Assembly: GCA_022841475.1 (NCBI GenBank)
Contig: JALHRJ010000042.1
Span: forward strand, 1-37,801
DNA from: Cyclobacteriaceae bacterium
GTDB lineage: Bacteria; Bacteroidota; Bacteroidia; Cytophagales; Cyclobacteriaceae
Length of the DNA: 37,801 nt
Reading direction: 5' to 3'
Every line of letters starts with the position of its first letter. Position 1 is the first letter of the stretch. Positions 16,686 through 28,200 of this stretch are shown here, piece by piece. The notes beneath the pieces were generated by a model. That model made no database searches and was not told the origin of the DNA. It saw only the letters and a list, made by a program, of their open reading frames with translations. The position numbers were made by a program, and so were the translations under genes.

Positions 16686-19600
16686 ATGAGCCAGATTGTA
16701 GACGAACACGGTACACTGGTCGGGACAAGCAACCCTTTTCCCGGACTACGTCCCTTCAAGATTGAAGAGAGTCACCTGTTCTTTGGTCGCGAAGGCCAGA
16801 GTGACGAAGTGCTCCTTAAACTTTCCAAGAGTCGCTTTGTGGGTGTCATTGGTCCTTCCGGAAGTGGTAAGTCTTCGTTTATCTATTGCGGAGTACTTCC
16901 CATCTTATACGGTGGATTCCTTACGGATGCCAGCCCTAACTGGGAAGTAATCGTTACCCGGCCGGGTGCCGGACCCATTGATAACCTTGCGGAGTCATTA
17001 CTGAAAACGGTAAAAGACTACAACTTTGCCGATGTTGAAGACAAGAAAATCAAACGCACGATTGTTTCTACCTTATTGCGAAGCAGTTCGTTGGGCCTGG
17101 TAGAAGCTATTCAACAATCCAGAAGAAAAGAAGACATCAATTACCTCATTCTGGTCGATCAGTTTGAAGAACTCTTTCGCTTCAAAGACAGCACCGATCC
17201 TAATTCAGTCAACGAGTCACTTGCCTTCATCAATCTGTTGATGGAAGCCGTGAACTATGAAGACTCTCCGATCTATGTTGCGATCACTATGCGATCCGAC
17301 TTTATTGGTGATTGTGCACAGTTTCCGGAACTGACCCGCAAGATCAATGACAGTCACTACCTGATTCCGCAAATGACGCGCGATCAGAAACGCAGGGCTG
17401 TTGAAGGACCTGTTGCCGTGGGCAATGCTAAAATTACTCCCCGTCTTGTTCAGCAATTATTAAATGATTTGGGTGATAACCCAGATCAACTTCCGATTCT
17501 TCAGCACGCACTAATGCGTACGTGGAGTTATTGGGCAAAATATAAAGATTATGACGAAGAGCCAGTCGATTTAAAACATTACGAGGCAATCGGTACGATG
17601 TCCGAGGCCTTGTCACAACACGCGAACGAAGCCTATGACGAATTGGATGAAGATCAGCAACGCATTTGCGAGATCATGTTTAAGGCCATCACTGAAAAAC
17701 GTGGTGAGAACTTTGGAATTCGCAGGCCAACCCGATTAAATGAAATTGCTTCGATAGCCGATGTATCGGAAGCCGATGTGGTAGCGGTGATCGAAAAGTT
17801 CCGAGAGCCAGGTCGTTCCCTACTAACTCCAGCTTATGGCATTGAGTTGGGTTCAAAATCCATGATCGATATTTCGCACGAAAGTTTGATGCGGATTTGG
17901 GTGCGGTTAAAAAACTGGGTAGATGATGAAAGTGAAGCGGTGCAAATGTATTTGCGTTTGGCCGAAGCCGCTTCACAATACCAGGTAGGCAAGGCAGGCT
18001 TATGGAGGCCACCCGATTTACAACTGGCGCTTAACTGGCAAGCGAAACACAAGCCTACGTTAGTTTGGGGTCAGCGGTATCATCCTGCGTTCGAAAGAAC
18101 TCTTGTGTTTCTTGAGTATTCAAAGAAAGAATTCGATACCGAGCAGCGAATAAAAGAATTAGAACAGAAACGCAAACTGCAACGGGCACGTGTTACTGCT
18201 ATTGTCTTTGGTACGCTGGCAGCTATAGCACTTGTTGCTTTTGTGTATGCGTTCGTGCAATCGGCTGAGGCGAAGAAACAAGAACAACGAGCTGTCGAGA
18301 ATGCAATTCAAGCAGAGAAAAACGCTGCTGATGCTATCCAACAAAGAAAAGAAGCAGAAACTGCAAGAGATCTTGCGAAAGCGGCACAAGAAAGAGCAGA
18401 ATTAGCACAAGAGGCTGAGAAGGCTCAGAAGCTAATTGCCGAGCAAAGAAGACAGGAAGCAGAGATTGCTGAGAAACGAGCAAAAGAACAAGAGGCATTA
18501 GCTATACAAAATGCTGATAGAGCAACTCAGGAAGCTGCCCGCGCAGAAAAAAATGCTGCTGAAGCCAATCGAGAAAGAGAGGCCGCTGAACGTGAACGCT
18601 ATCTATCCCTGGCAAAGGCCATGGCCATCAAATCCAAAGAATTAGGTAACAGTGTTTCGCTGGAAGCCCTTGTTGCACAACAAGCCTACATCTTTAACAA
18701 GCGCTATGGTGGCTATGACTATAACAGCGATGTGTATGGTGGTTTGTATACTGCCTTAAAAAATCTTGAACATCCGTTGACCAAAAGTCTTGAAGCCCAC
18801 AAAAACGGAGCTGCCCGGGCTGTAGAAACTCATGGAAAAGGTAATCACATTTATTCCGGGGGCAGCGATGGCAAAATCATCCGCTGGAATTATGCGAACA
18901 ATGCGTGGAATGCCGAAGTACTGATAGATGAAACCAAACGGACAGAACCTTATCAGGTTTACACATTGGATACCAGCCCGGATGGAAACAGTTTAATTGC
19001 CGGTGGACTCTACTCAACCAATGCAGAAGCCAACTATGCCGAGCTTTATGATTTGAGAAACCCAACGGGTACGCCAAAGAAAATCTTTGGCTTCAAGTAT
19101 GGTATTGAAAACATTCACTTTACGCCCGATGGCCTTGGATTTTATGCGCGCGACAATTCCGGCCATAGTATTAAGTTTTCCGATTTAACTTCTGCAAAAG
19201 AAGTAATCGCAGTTCAGGAAAAAATTGTTTCGCTCGATTTGAATGCCCGGGGAACGATGCTGGCCGGAGCGGGTGTGGATGGAAATTTGTATCTGTGGGA
19301 TATCGGTAAAAACTTTGCCCTCACAAAAGTAAATGTGGCGAAGAGTTTATCAGCTGTTGCCTTTGCTCCTGATGGCAACCAGGTAATAACCGGAGATCGC
19401 GATGGCGTTTTGCGAATAGTACTTAATAACCAGGTGATTCGTGAACTCTCGGGTCATTCCGGGCAGATTGAAGATATCACGTTCAATCATGCCGGTACTT
19501 TTATGGCGTCTGCCAGCAAAGACTACTCGGTTCGGTTGTGGAACTTCAGAAACCTGAAAGAACAGCCCATTGCGGTTAGCGATCATGATTGGGTATGGAG

Positions 19601-19874
19601 TGTAACCTTTACACCCGATGATTCACAATTATTGGCCGGCATCAATAGCATCCGTGAAACGGTGAAAGGTATTGACCAGACCATTCATGCCTACCCTACC
19701 AACTTTGAGGTAATGGCGGATATCTTGTGCGATAAAACCAAACGCAACATGACCAAAGAAGAATGGGAGCAATACGTAGCTGAAGATGTTGCGCATGAAA
19801 AAACCTGTGAAAACTACCCACTTATTCAATCCAGCATCGGTAGCGGAAGTGTGAACAAAAAACCGGGCAAATAA
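16686..19874 (+). CDS. nSTAND1 NTPase with membrane anchor, coiled coil and WD40 propeller
   Basis: 1062 residues. The N-terminus has the nSTAND1 signature SNPFPGLRPFKIEESHLFFGRE, Walker A GPSGSGKSS (residues 56-64), Walker B LILVDQFEE (from 154) and a sensor-like ITMRSDFIGD. A winged-helix/helical part follows to about 490. One transmembrane helix (about 501-523, VTAIVFGTLAAIALVAFVYAF) is followed by an Ala/Glu/Lys-rich coiled coil (about 525-640) and a WD40-like propeller (about 690-1010) with units such as YSGGSDGKIIRWNY, LAGAGVDGNLYLWDI and MASASKDYSVRLWNF. With the ATPase inside, one membrane crossing would put the propeller in the periplasm, so it may sense envelope events. STAND proteins are ATP-driven switches that oligomerise on ligand binding; the effector here may be the adjacent triple-TIR protein. 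The gaps to both neighbours are 3 bases. Confidence 0.88.
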   Translation: MSQIVDEHGTLVGTSNPFPGLRPFKIEESHLFFGREGQSDEVLLKLSKSRFVGVIGPSGSGKSSFIYCGVLPILYGGFLTDASPNWEVIVTRPGAGPIDNLAESLLKTVKDYNFADVEDKKIKRTIVSTLLRSSSLGLVEAIQQSRRKEDINYLILVDQFEELFRFKDSTDPNSVNESLAFINLLMEAVNYEDSPIYVAITMRSDFIGDCAQFPELTRKINDSHYLIPQMTRDQKRRAVEGPVAVGNAKITPRLVQQLLNDLGDNPDQLPILQHALMRTWSYWAKYKDYDEEPVDLKHYEAIGTMSEALSQHANEAYDELDEDQQRICEIMFKAITEKRGENFGIRRPTRLNEIASIADVSEADVVAVIEKFREPGRSLLTPAYGIELGSKSMIDISHESLMRIWVRLKNWVDDESEAVQMYLRLAEAASQYQVGKAGLWRPPDLQLALNWQAKHKPTLVWGQRYHPAFERTLVFLEYSKKEFDTEQRIKELEQKRKLQRARVTAIVFGTLAAIALVAFVYAFVQSAEAKKQEQRAVENAIQAEKNAADAIQQRKEAETARDLAKAAQERAELAQEAEKAQKLIAEQRRQEAEIAEKRAKEQEALAIQNADRATQEAARAEKNAAEANREREAAERERYLSLAKAMAIKSKELGNSVSLEALVAQQAYIFNKRYGGYDYNSDVYGGLYTALKNLEHPLTKSLEAHKNGAARAVETHGKGNHIYSGGSDGKIIRWNYANNAWNAEVLIDETKRTEPYQVYTLDTSPDGNSLIAGGLYSTNAEANYAELYDLRNPTGTPKKIFGFKYGIENIHFTPDGLGFYARDNSGHSIKFSDLTSAKEVIAVQEKIVSLDLNARGTMLAGAGVDGNLYLWDIGKNFALTKVNVAKSLSAVAFAPDGNQVITGDRDGVLRIVLNNQVIRELSGHSGQIEDITFNHAGTFMASASKDYSVRLWNFRNLKEQPIAVSDHDWVWSVTFTPDDSQLLAGINSIRETVKGIDQTIHAYPTNFEVMADILCDKTKRNMTKEEWEQYVAEDVAHEKTCENYPLIQSSIGSGSVNKKPGK

Positions 19875-19877
19875 TCT

Positions 19878-20954
19878 ATGAAGAAACTCTACATACTTTT
19901 GCTTGTCGCTTGTGTTTCAACAAAAGGGTTTACCCAATCCTCTTCCTGTGCCCAAACGTTACGCCTGGCGCAGTCCACGTACGATCAAGGCCGTTTACAT
20001 GAACTGGAAGGCATCTTAAAAAGCTGTCTTGCTGCTGGTTTTACGAAAGAGGAAAAAGTGGGCGCCCTGAAGCTACTCACGTTAGCCTACATCTACCTGG
20101 AAGAACCCACGCGGGCGGATGAGACTATGTTATTGTTGTTGCAAACAGATCATTACTTTGAAATCAATCCTGCGGTGGATCCGGCTGAGTTTGTGGCGTT
20201 GTATCGTACATTTAGGACAACTCCCGTGTTTCGTGTTGGTTTAAAAGCAGGAACCACCATTACAAAACCGAATGTATTAAGTTTTAATCCTATATCGGAA
20301 GGGAATGGAGAATACAAGCATAGATATGGATTCGATATCGGCATTTTTGGTGAAATTCCAATGGCAAAAAAATTTACATTAAATCCAGGATTACATTATA
20401 GTCTTAAAACTTTTCAAGGTACCTGGAATAGTTTTCTCTCTGGTTCCACGGCCCCATACTCAACAAGTATTGGAATAGAATCTGAAAACTGGATTGCGGT
20501 TCCATTAAGTGTGCAGTTCAATATTCTTGGCAGAGAAGAGACAAAGGAAAAAAAGGAAAACTTTATCTCCCGATTGAATCCTTATTTGATCGCAGGAATT
20601 TCTTTTGACTTCTTATTAAACTCATCTCTTTTAGTAGAACAGAAGCGAGCTGAAGAACAGTCGATTGAATTGAGGACTATTTCATTATTCCCGCAACGGG
20701 AAAAATTTAATCTCAGCGCTATTGTCGGAGCTGGAGGGAAAATAAGGGCTGGCGGTGGTTACATTATTGGAGAAATCCGGTATTTGCATGGATTCAATGA
20801 GATAAATTCTTCTTCAACACTGTTAGAAAATCAACAATTGCTTTTTGATTACGGATATATAGATGGGGTTTTCAAAATCAATTCACTTTTTGTTAATGTC
20901 GGATATGCGCATAACTTCTTTAATCCTAAGAAGGTAAAAAATAAAATAAAATGA
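19878..20954 (+). CDS. Outer-membrane beta-barrel protein with N-terminal helical domain
   Basis: 358 residues. A signal peptide (MKKLYILLLVACVSTKGFTQ) is followed by a helical part of about 90 residues with TPR-like helices (AQTLRLAQSTYDQGRLHELEGILKS) ending EFVALYRTFRTTPVFRVGLKAG. From there to the end alternating beta strands suggest an 8-10 strand barrel (KFTLNPGLHYSLKTF, WIAVPLSVQFNILG, LNPYLIAGISFDFLL, VFKINSLFVNVGYAHNFF), as in PorT-like/outer-membrane beta-barrel families. No pore or ligand specificity can be inferred. It lies 3 bases after the nSTAND gene and overlaps the lipoprotein gene by 4 bases (ATGA), so all three are translated together. Confidence 0.75.
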   Translation: MKKLYILLLVACVSTKGFTQSSSCAQTLRLAQSTYDQGRLHELEGILKSCLAAGFTKEEKVGALKLLTLAYIYLEEPTRADETMLLLLQTDHYFEINPAVDPAEFVALYRTFRTTPVFRVGLKAGTTITKPNVLSFNPISEGNGEYKHRYGFDIGIFGEIPMAKKFTLNPGLHYSLKTFQGTWNSFLSGSTAPYSTSIGIESENWIAVPLSVQFNILGREETKEKKENFISRLNPYLIAGISFDFLLNSSLLVEQKRAEEQSIELRTISLFPQREKFNLSAIVGAGGKIRAGGGYIIGEIRYLHGFNEINSSSTLLENQQLLFDYGYIDGVFKINSLFVNVGYAHNFFNPKKVKNKIK

Positions 20955-22249
20955 GTATGGCCCGTGCGATAGTATTGATCTTTCTTCTGTTATTTTTTTC
21001 CTGTCAGAATATAGCAGACGTTGAGCCGGAAAACAGAAATACACTGATCCACTTTTATGGAGGATTGGGCAATTTTGAGGGAAAGGGAATTGAAATTACG
21101 AATGATGGTTATTTGATTATTGGTGACAGTTTAGGCTCCAATACGGGCATTGCAAGAAGGATAGTTGTAATTAAAACCGACTTTCAGGGTAATCCTGTTT
21201 GGAGAAAGTCCTTTCCGGATGGTTCGGCTGGAGGACTTAAAGTAATCAATGACGGTATTATTGTAATTGGTGACAAAATTGAAATTGATCCCAATGCCGA
21301 GCAATTGATTGATCAAGTTAAAAGAATGTTGTGGATCATAAAGCTTGATAATAATGGAGGCATGGTTAATTCAAGAACTTTTGGAACTTTCAGCGCATTA
21401 GCTTCTGAAAGAAAAGACATTCGTGGGTTTGCCATTACTGAGTCTGGTACTGGCTCAATTTATTCATCGGGAACAATTCGATTGCCGGGAACCCGGGCCC
21501 AGGCTTTTGTAGCCGAGCATAATTCTCTTACGCTTGATACAGTATGGTCTAAGCGATATGATCTTGACAGCCGGGATTATGTTAATGGGAAATCTGTTCA
21601 CGTTACCCAGCAAAACGATATTATCTGGGCTACCTCCGCTACCCTCGATCAAGCCAATGTTAGCCGATCTTACTTGAGTATACCTGTATTAAATCCGAAT
21701 TCTACGTTTGATAACAATCAGGTGTTTGGAAGAGAGGAGGAAACTTCACTGTCGTATTACGGAAGTGATATTCAGCCATCTCCCAATGGATTTGGTGTTA
21801 TTGGTACCTACAAATCATTAACTGGAACCAACGCAAATATCTATTTTTTACAAACTGATCCCTTAGGAAATATTTTACCAGGAAGCGATCATTATTATGA
21901 TGGTGCTTCGGAAACTTTAAAAATTGACGCAGCCAGTAAAGGAAACTCCGTTTCTGATGATGAGGGATCCGCTTTAATTGCGACAACCGATGGAGGATTT
22001 TTGATTGGCGGATCATCCACCACAACCACCAACAAAGGGAATGGTGGCAAAGATATACTACTCATGAAGATTGATTTTTTGGGGAATATCATCTGGAATA
22101 AGATTTTTGGCGGCAGCGGTGACGAATACGTAAGTGCAATCAGAAATACTGCTGATGGCGGTTACGTTCTTTGTGGAACATTGGATTTAGCTGGACAAAA
22201 ACAAATGCTGATTATGAAGATAGACAAAAACGGAAATCTCAATAATTAG
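20951..22249 (+). CDS. Predicted lipoprotein with beta-propeller-like repeats
   Basis: 432 residues. The lipobox LFFSC (Cys18) after a hydrophobic N-terminus predicts a lipid anchor. The rest consists of repeated blades of the form ITNDGYLIIGDS... VVIKTDFQGNPVWRKSFPDG, again LWIIKLDNNGGMVNSRTFG and ILLMKIDFLGNIIWNKIFGGSGDEYVSAIRNTADGGYVLCGTLD. That is the pattern of secreted Bacteroidota propeller proteins with D-x-x-G-x-x-x-W motifs. Function unknown; it could be an accessory surface subunit of the beta-barrel encoded upstream or of the giant protein downstream. The start overlaps the previous stop (ATGA), and 30 bases separate it from the next gene. Confidence 0.7.
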   Translation: MSMARAIVLIFLLLFFSCQNIADVEPENRNTLIHFYGGLGNFEGKGIEITNDGYLIIGDSLGSNTGIARRIVVIKTDFQGNPVWRKSFPDGSAGGLKVINDGIIVIGDKIEIDPNAEQLIDQVKRMLWIIKLDNNGGMVNSRTFGTFSALASERKDIRGFAITESGTGSIYSSGTIRLPGTRAQAFVAEHNSLTLDTVWSKRYDLDSRDYVNGKSVHVTQQNDIIWATSATLDQANVSRSYLSIPVLNPNSTFDNNQVFGREEETSLSYYGSDIQPSPNGFGVIGTYKSLTGTNANIYFLQTDPLGNILPGSDHYYDGASETLKIDAASKGNSVSDDEGSALIATTDGGFLIGGSSTTTTNKGNGGKDILLMKIDFLGNIIWNKIFGGSGDEYVSAIRNTADGGYVLCGTLDLAGQKQMLIMKIDKNGNLNN

Positions 22250-22279
22250 AACTAACACTTATACTTATCAAACCTTGAT

Positions 22280-25200
22280 ATGAAGAAATATTACTTGATT
22301 CGGTTATTTATACTTTTTGTTTTCAGTAGCACGGTGGCATACGGTGTTAGCCCCTCCGTAACTGTTACCGCTCCCGCTGGTCCAACCAATTCATCATCAT
22401 TAATTTTTATTGTAAACTTTAGTGAATCCGTAACGGGCTTTGATAATAATACAACCACGGATTTATTAATCAATCAAACAACCGGAGGGACATTAAGTGC
22501 CGCGGTAAGCGGAATTGGTGCTGATTATACAGTAACCATTACCGGCATGACAGGTACAGGCACTGTTTCATTAACTATCCGTGCCGGAGCTGCACAAAAC
22601 GGAACTGCAGAAGATAATGTTGTAAGTAACCTGGCCTCTGTTGACTATGACGATATTGCCCCCACCGTAACAATAAATCAAAGTGGATCACAATCCGATC
22701 CATCCAATAGCACATCGGTATTGTTTACCGCTGTATTTAGTGAACCCGTCCTGGGTTTTACAAACTCAGATATCACACTTGGTGGAACAGCAGGCGCAAC
22801 AACCGCTGTGGTGAGTACTTCCGATAATATTACCTGGACTGTCACCGTAACAGGTATGACCAGCGATGGCACAGTTACGGCATCTATACCGGCCAGTGCT
22901 GCCAATGATCCTGCTGGCAATAGCAGTGATGCTTCATCAAGCACTGATAATTCTGTTACCGTGGATATCACACGACCTACGGTAACCGTAAATCAAGCCG
23001 GATCACAGTCTGATCCTACAGCCGGCAATTCAATCGAATTTACTGCCATCTTTAGTGAAGCCGTAACTGGCTTTACAAATTCGGATGTAAGTATTTCAGG
23101 CACTGCAGGAGCAACCACTTCAAACGTAAATTCCGGAGATGGCGGAATTACCTGGACGATCACAGTTACCGGAGTTACATCAGATGGAACCGTAATTGTC
23201 TCCATCCCTGCCAACGGTGCTCAGGATGCTGCAGGGAACAATAACTTTGCGAGCTCAAGCACCGATAATTCGGTTACCAGAGATACAGCCCCCCCAACTA
23301 TAACGAGTCTAAATCCGGCTGATGATGCTTCAAGTGTTGCAATAAGCGGTACGTTTGTTATCACCTTTTCAAAGAATGTTCAAATTTCTTCAACTGGTGG
23401 TGTTACCGGATCACAAGATCTTATCGAATTTTATGACGGGGGTTCTGTGCAATATAGTATCAGCCGCGCCAATGTAGGTGGAACCATAGTAATTAGCGGG
23501 AATACAGCTACCCTAACGCTACCCTCCAGTTTAGATTTAGGAACCGCCTACAATATACGTATCGGATCTAAAGTTTTCTCAGATTTGATTGGTAATGATT
23601 TTGTGGGTATTTCGAATAGTACCACCTGGAACTTTACAACCACAACAGGCGCAATAATCAATAATGCAGCCTCATCCAAATGTTCTGGCCCCTTTACGCC
23701 TCTTACCAATATTACTATTACAGAAGATGCTGCAGACAACATTCAGGGATTTGACAATGATAGTCGCACCCTCACTCTTGGTTTTAGCGGCCCTGGATTT
23801 GTGCTAGATCCAACCAGCATCCCTACTGTCAGCTTTACCCCGGGCCGTGATATTCAAAGCATCAGTGGTATTGCTCTTAACTTCACTTCACTTTCATTTA
23901 CGGTGAACTTTGTAAATGTTTCCAATAATCAACAAACCCGGGATGATCTTGATGCCATTACAATCAGTGGCCTTAAAATTACCTACGATGGAAGCTCTAC
24001 CACGCCTGTGTATATTGTGAAAACAGGTGGAACGATAAACATTCAGGGTGTAGTTAATAACACAACTCAGTTTGCAACATTAAACAGTGGCACCACATCC
24101 GTTGCTCCTACTCTCTCAACAACTGATTTAACCTATTGCTTAAATGAAAATATTGCCGCTACAACAATTTTAGCCAATGCGGTTGGCGGAGCTACCTATC
24201 GATGGTATAGCGATGCTGGCTTAACTACCTTACTAACAACCGGAAATCCAGTTAATGTTTCAACCGGATTGGGTATCTCAAGTGCCTCTGCCCAGGATTA
24301 CACCCGATATCTTACGCTAACAGAAGCGGGTAAATGCGAAAGTAATGCCCTGACAATTGCAATTAAAGTTGCACCGTTGCCAGGAGCAGATGCAGGTGCG
24401 GATCAAACGGTAGCCAATGGGAATACCGAAGTATGCTCAGATCAACAGATTTCTTTAGGAGGATCTCCAACACTTACAACCCTTCCGATTGCTGGAGCTT
24501 ATACCTATGCCTGGTCAAGTGTTCCGGCTATTACAATCAGCAATGTTTCAAATCCAACAGTTGCCATAAACAATACCACGGGTATTAATGCTGCCTACGT
24601 ATTTAATCTGACCATCACAGACCCGAATGGTTGTATCGGCTTCGACTCAAAAAATGTGGATGTTAAGACAGCGCTTATTCCTACACTGACTCAACCCAAC
24701 TCAACAGTATTCTCAACCAATACTGCCCCTCAATTGCTTGATGCTAACCCTTCGGGAGGTGTTTTTAGCGGCATTGGTGTTACGCAAACAGGCCCAACTA
24801 CTTACAGATTCTCGGCAGCATCAGCCTATAACAACACGCAACCCCTACCTCAGAATTTCCCGATAAAATATACAGTTACATCCGGTGGTTGTACCGTAAC
24901 AGATTTTCCTATTGCAACGATGACTCTTTCCAATCAATTGTTTACGGAAATTGTTGCTCAATATTGCAGTTCCGAACGTCCAACAGCAGGCAGTTTAGCT
25001 TCCATTCCGCCTTCTCAGTTTCAATTAAAAGCAAACGTAAATTCATTAGCCACCTTAAATAACAGCGTTAATAACTGGAATAACTCAACCCGGTTTTACT
25101 ATGCACCCAATATAGGCGCAGCGTGGAGGGGTGATTGGCTATCTTTTGGAACCTATAACGCCAATGATTACGTACGGTATAACAATGAAATTTACCGGGC

Positions 25201-28200
25201 TGTGAATGCAATTGCTTTTTCGCTCGCAAATCCCGCAAGCTCCGGAGATTGGGTACTGACAAATTTATTAAAAGTAGATTTTAACGGAACGGTTAGAAAT
25301 TTTTATGAAGGCTTTTATGGGCCCAATACGAATGGGAAAACTGTGGTGAAAAAGAGCTCCACGTATACGGTAAGCACAGAAACATTCAATTATTACGAAA
25401 TGCTCACCAACATAAATTATTCGCAAAAGCCTTCAGCCGATTACATGTACCCTGCCTTTTACATGGAATTTATAACTGCGACCGATATAAGAATAATGAT
25501 GCAGTGGAATCCATCGAATTATTATTACCCCAATGATGTAGTGTATTTTGGAGGAATCTTTTACAAGCAAATCCTTACGTATGATATTTTTCCTTCCTGG
25601 ACCATTGGTACCCAACCTAATATAAACCCTGCCGTATGGCAGGCTATAGGCACCACCTTTGATACCGGTTACGAGTTTAGTGAAGGCGGTGCGAGTGGAG
25701 TCTTTGCAACCGGCCAATTTGTAACCATTAATAAAAATCCGACAGTTCAGTTTACCGGTCTTACTTCCGGGTTGGTTAATGCAGCTGAATTTTGTGCCTC
25801 GAATGCCAGTTATGTATTAAAAGGTGTTGTCTCCGGCATTGCGGGCGATATAACCGGGGCTGGTAATTTTGACATGAGTTATGATGGAAGCACGTTCACC
25901 CCTAAACCAGGGCTTAATAATGCAGCACCTGCGCCAGGGAATGCTACATTTGATCCACTCGCAGCTTACAACAGTCATACTAGTCTTGGAAATGTAAGGC
26001 CATTTTATATTCGTTACTTGCATGATCCAGGTACTAAAGGAAGCACTGATCAGGCATGTATTGGCAGTACGGTTCAATCCATTAATGTAAATCTCCCTCC
26101 CTCAGTATCATTCAGCACTGCTCCACCAGACGGCACTTTATTCTGTCCGTCCGATCCCGCTGTTGATCTTGTTATGAATGGCACCTCAACATCCGCTTTT
26201 ACAATCGCCCTAACTGGACCCGGTGTTTCTGATCAAGGTAGTGGAAACGGAAAATTTGATCCCGGAACCGCCATTGCGTCTCTACAAACTATTAATAACA
26301 CTACTTATGATTACGCTAATCGACCAATCAACTTTAACTACATCAATGCACAGATCACAGATGCCAATGGCTGTGTAGGGCAAATTTCAAAACCCTTAAC
26401 AGTTAATCCGATTCCACCAGCGACAGTAGCTCTGTTCAATCCTAATGTATGCTATACGGGTATTCCATTCGTTATTGATGGTGGTCAAATAAATGGCTTT
26501 TACAATGTAATCTATAAAGACGTTACAAACACGGAGACGTTTGGAAGTTTGGTGTCACCACAACCGGATTTAACTTTCGATCCAAAATTATTCTTTGACA
26601 ATGCTGTTGCTTTAGGCGCAAATCCATTGGCCACCTTAAGCTATGATGTAGTTTATACTACGTTCGATCCGGATCAATGTCAACAATCGCTTGCACCCAT
26701 CACAGTTAAGATCGCTCCTCAGATCCCTGTTACTATTGCAGGATTAAATGACCTGGAAGAATTCTGCTCTAACCTTACACCAGCGCGGGAAGTAGTGCTT
26801 TCACCAGAAGGTGGTATTCTGACCATTGAACGCAATGGAAGTTCGATACCAACGCCACCGATCGTGAATGGAAAATTTACGTTTAGCAATATTCCATTAG
26901 CGGGTGGAGATTACTTATTCGAATACGATGTAATCACGGGTAACGGATGTTCCAATCCCACCAATGTTAACGTAACTGTTCATCCCAGTCCGGTGGCAAG
27001 TTTTCTTGCTCCTCCAAAATGTGAAGGCGATTTAATCGATTTTAACGCAGATGGTACTTTCAACAATAACGCGGTTCCAACTTATACCTGGAACTTTGAA
27101 GGGCAACCTGTAATTGGTCAGAATACACAGTACAAATTTAGTGGCACCGGTACGTATTCAGTAAATCTTTTGGTTACCTATCCTCCTGCTGGAACATCCA
27201 ATACAGTATGTTCGAGTCAATCAACACTTGATCAATTTGTAGGTTTGATACCCAGAGTTGATTTTGATGTGACTGATGTCTGTCTTGGGGATGCAACTCA
27301 ATTTGAGTATAGCGATGAAGTTACTACCATCAGCGAAGCCCAATGGGATTTTGGTGATGCAACCAACTTAGCATTTGGATCCGTTAATCTGGATGTGCCA
27401 CCAGCGCCCACCACCTCCGGTACCTATGGCAACCCTATTCATTCTTTTGCAAGTGCCGGTAATTATACGGTAACACTTACAGGCAGAACCAGCGCACCAA
27501 CGGGCAGCTGCACAAATTCCAAGACTAAAGTTGTTTCAATATTACAATATCTTCCTGCGGCTCCCGGTGACATCTATTCCATGAAAGCCTTGAATGGTGA
27601 AGATGGCTTCTGGGTACCCGAAGATAAAAATGGGAACTCAACCTGGGAGTTTGCACCGCCCAATGGCTCAATCATATCCTCTCCACAATCAGCCTGGGTT
27701 ACCAATTCAAGCGGAAACTATAATTCAAACGATCAATCTTATGTAAACAGTCCATGCCTAGATATATCCGCTTTTAGCAGACCACTTATTTCAATGCAAT
27801 ATTGGATCAACACTCCGGTAAGTGATGGTGCCGTTTTACAATACTCGGTGGATGGTGGGCAAACATGGCCCACATTGGGTTCTTTGATCAATAACTTTTC
27901 TTCCGGTCAAAACTGGTATAACATCGTGGGGATTTCCAGTGGACCCGGGGGACAGACCAATTTTGGTTGGTCAAAAAATAACATGGATGATTGGCAAATA
28001 GCGAAACACTCACTGGATACAATACTTGTCAGGCAGAAGGTAAGATTCAGATTAGCCTTTAGCAGTGTTAATTCCCTGAATACCCCCACGTTTGAAGGCT
28101 TCGCCTTTAATGACATTAAAATTGAAGATCGTAACCGAACCATCCTGGCAGAAAATTTTACTAATCTTAACGTAAATAATGCGGGAGTAAACAATACTAG

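Noticed and set aside
22678..23214. Minus-strand ORFs opposite the Ig-like repeats
   Set aside because: They are mirror frames of the repetitive Thr/Val-rich coding sequence; similar shadow ORFs appear at each repeat.
22355..23296. CRISPR-like or mobile repeat array
   Set aside because: The units are about 310 bp, in frame and encode Ig-like domains.
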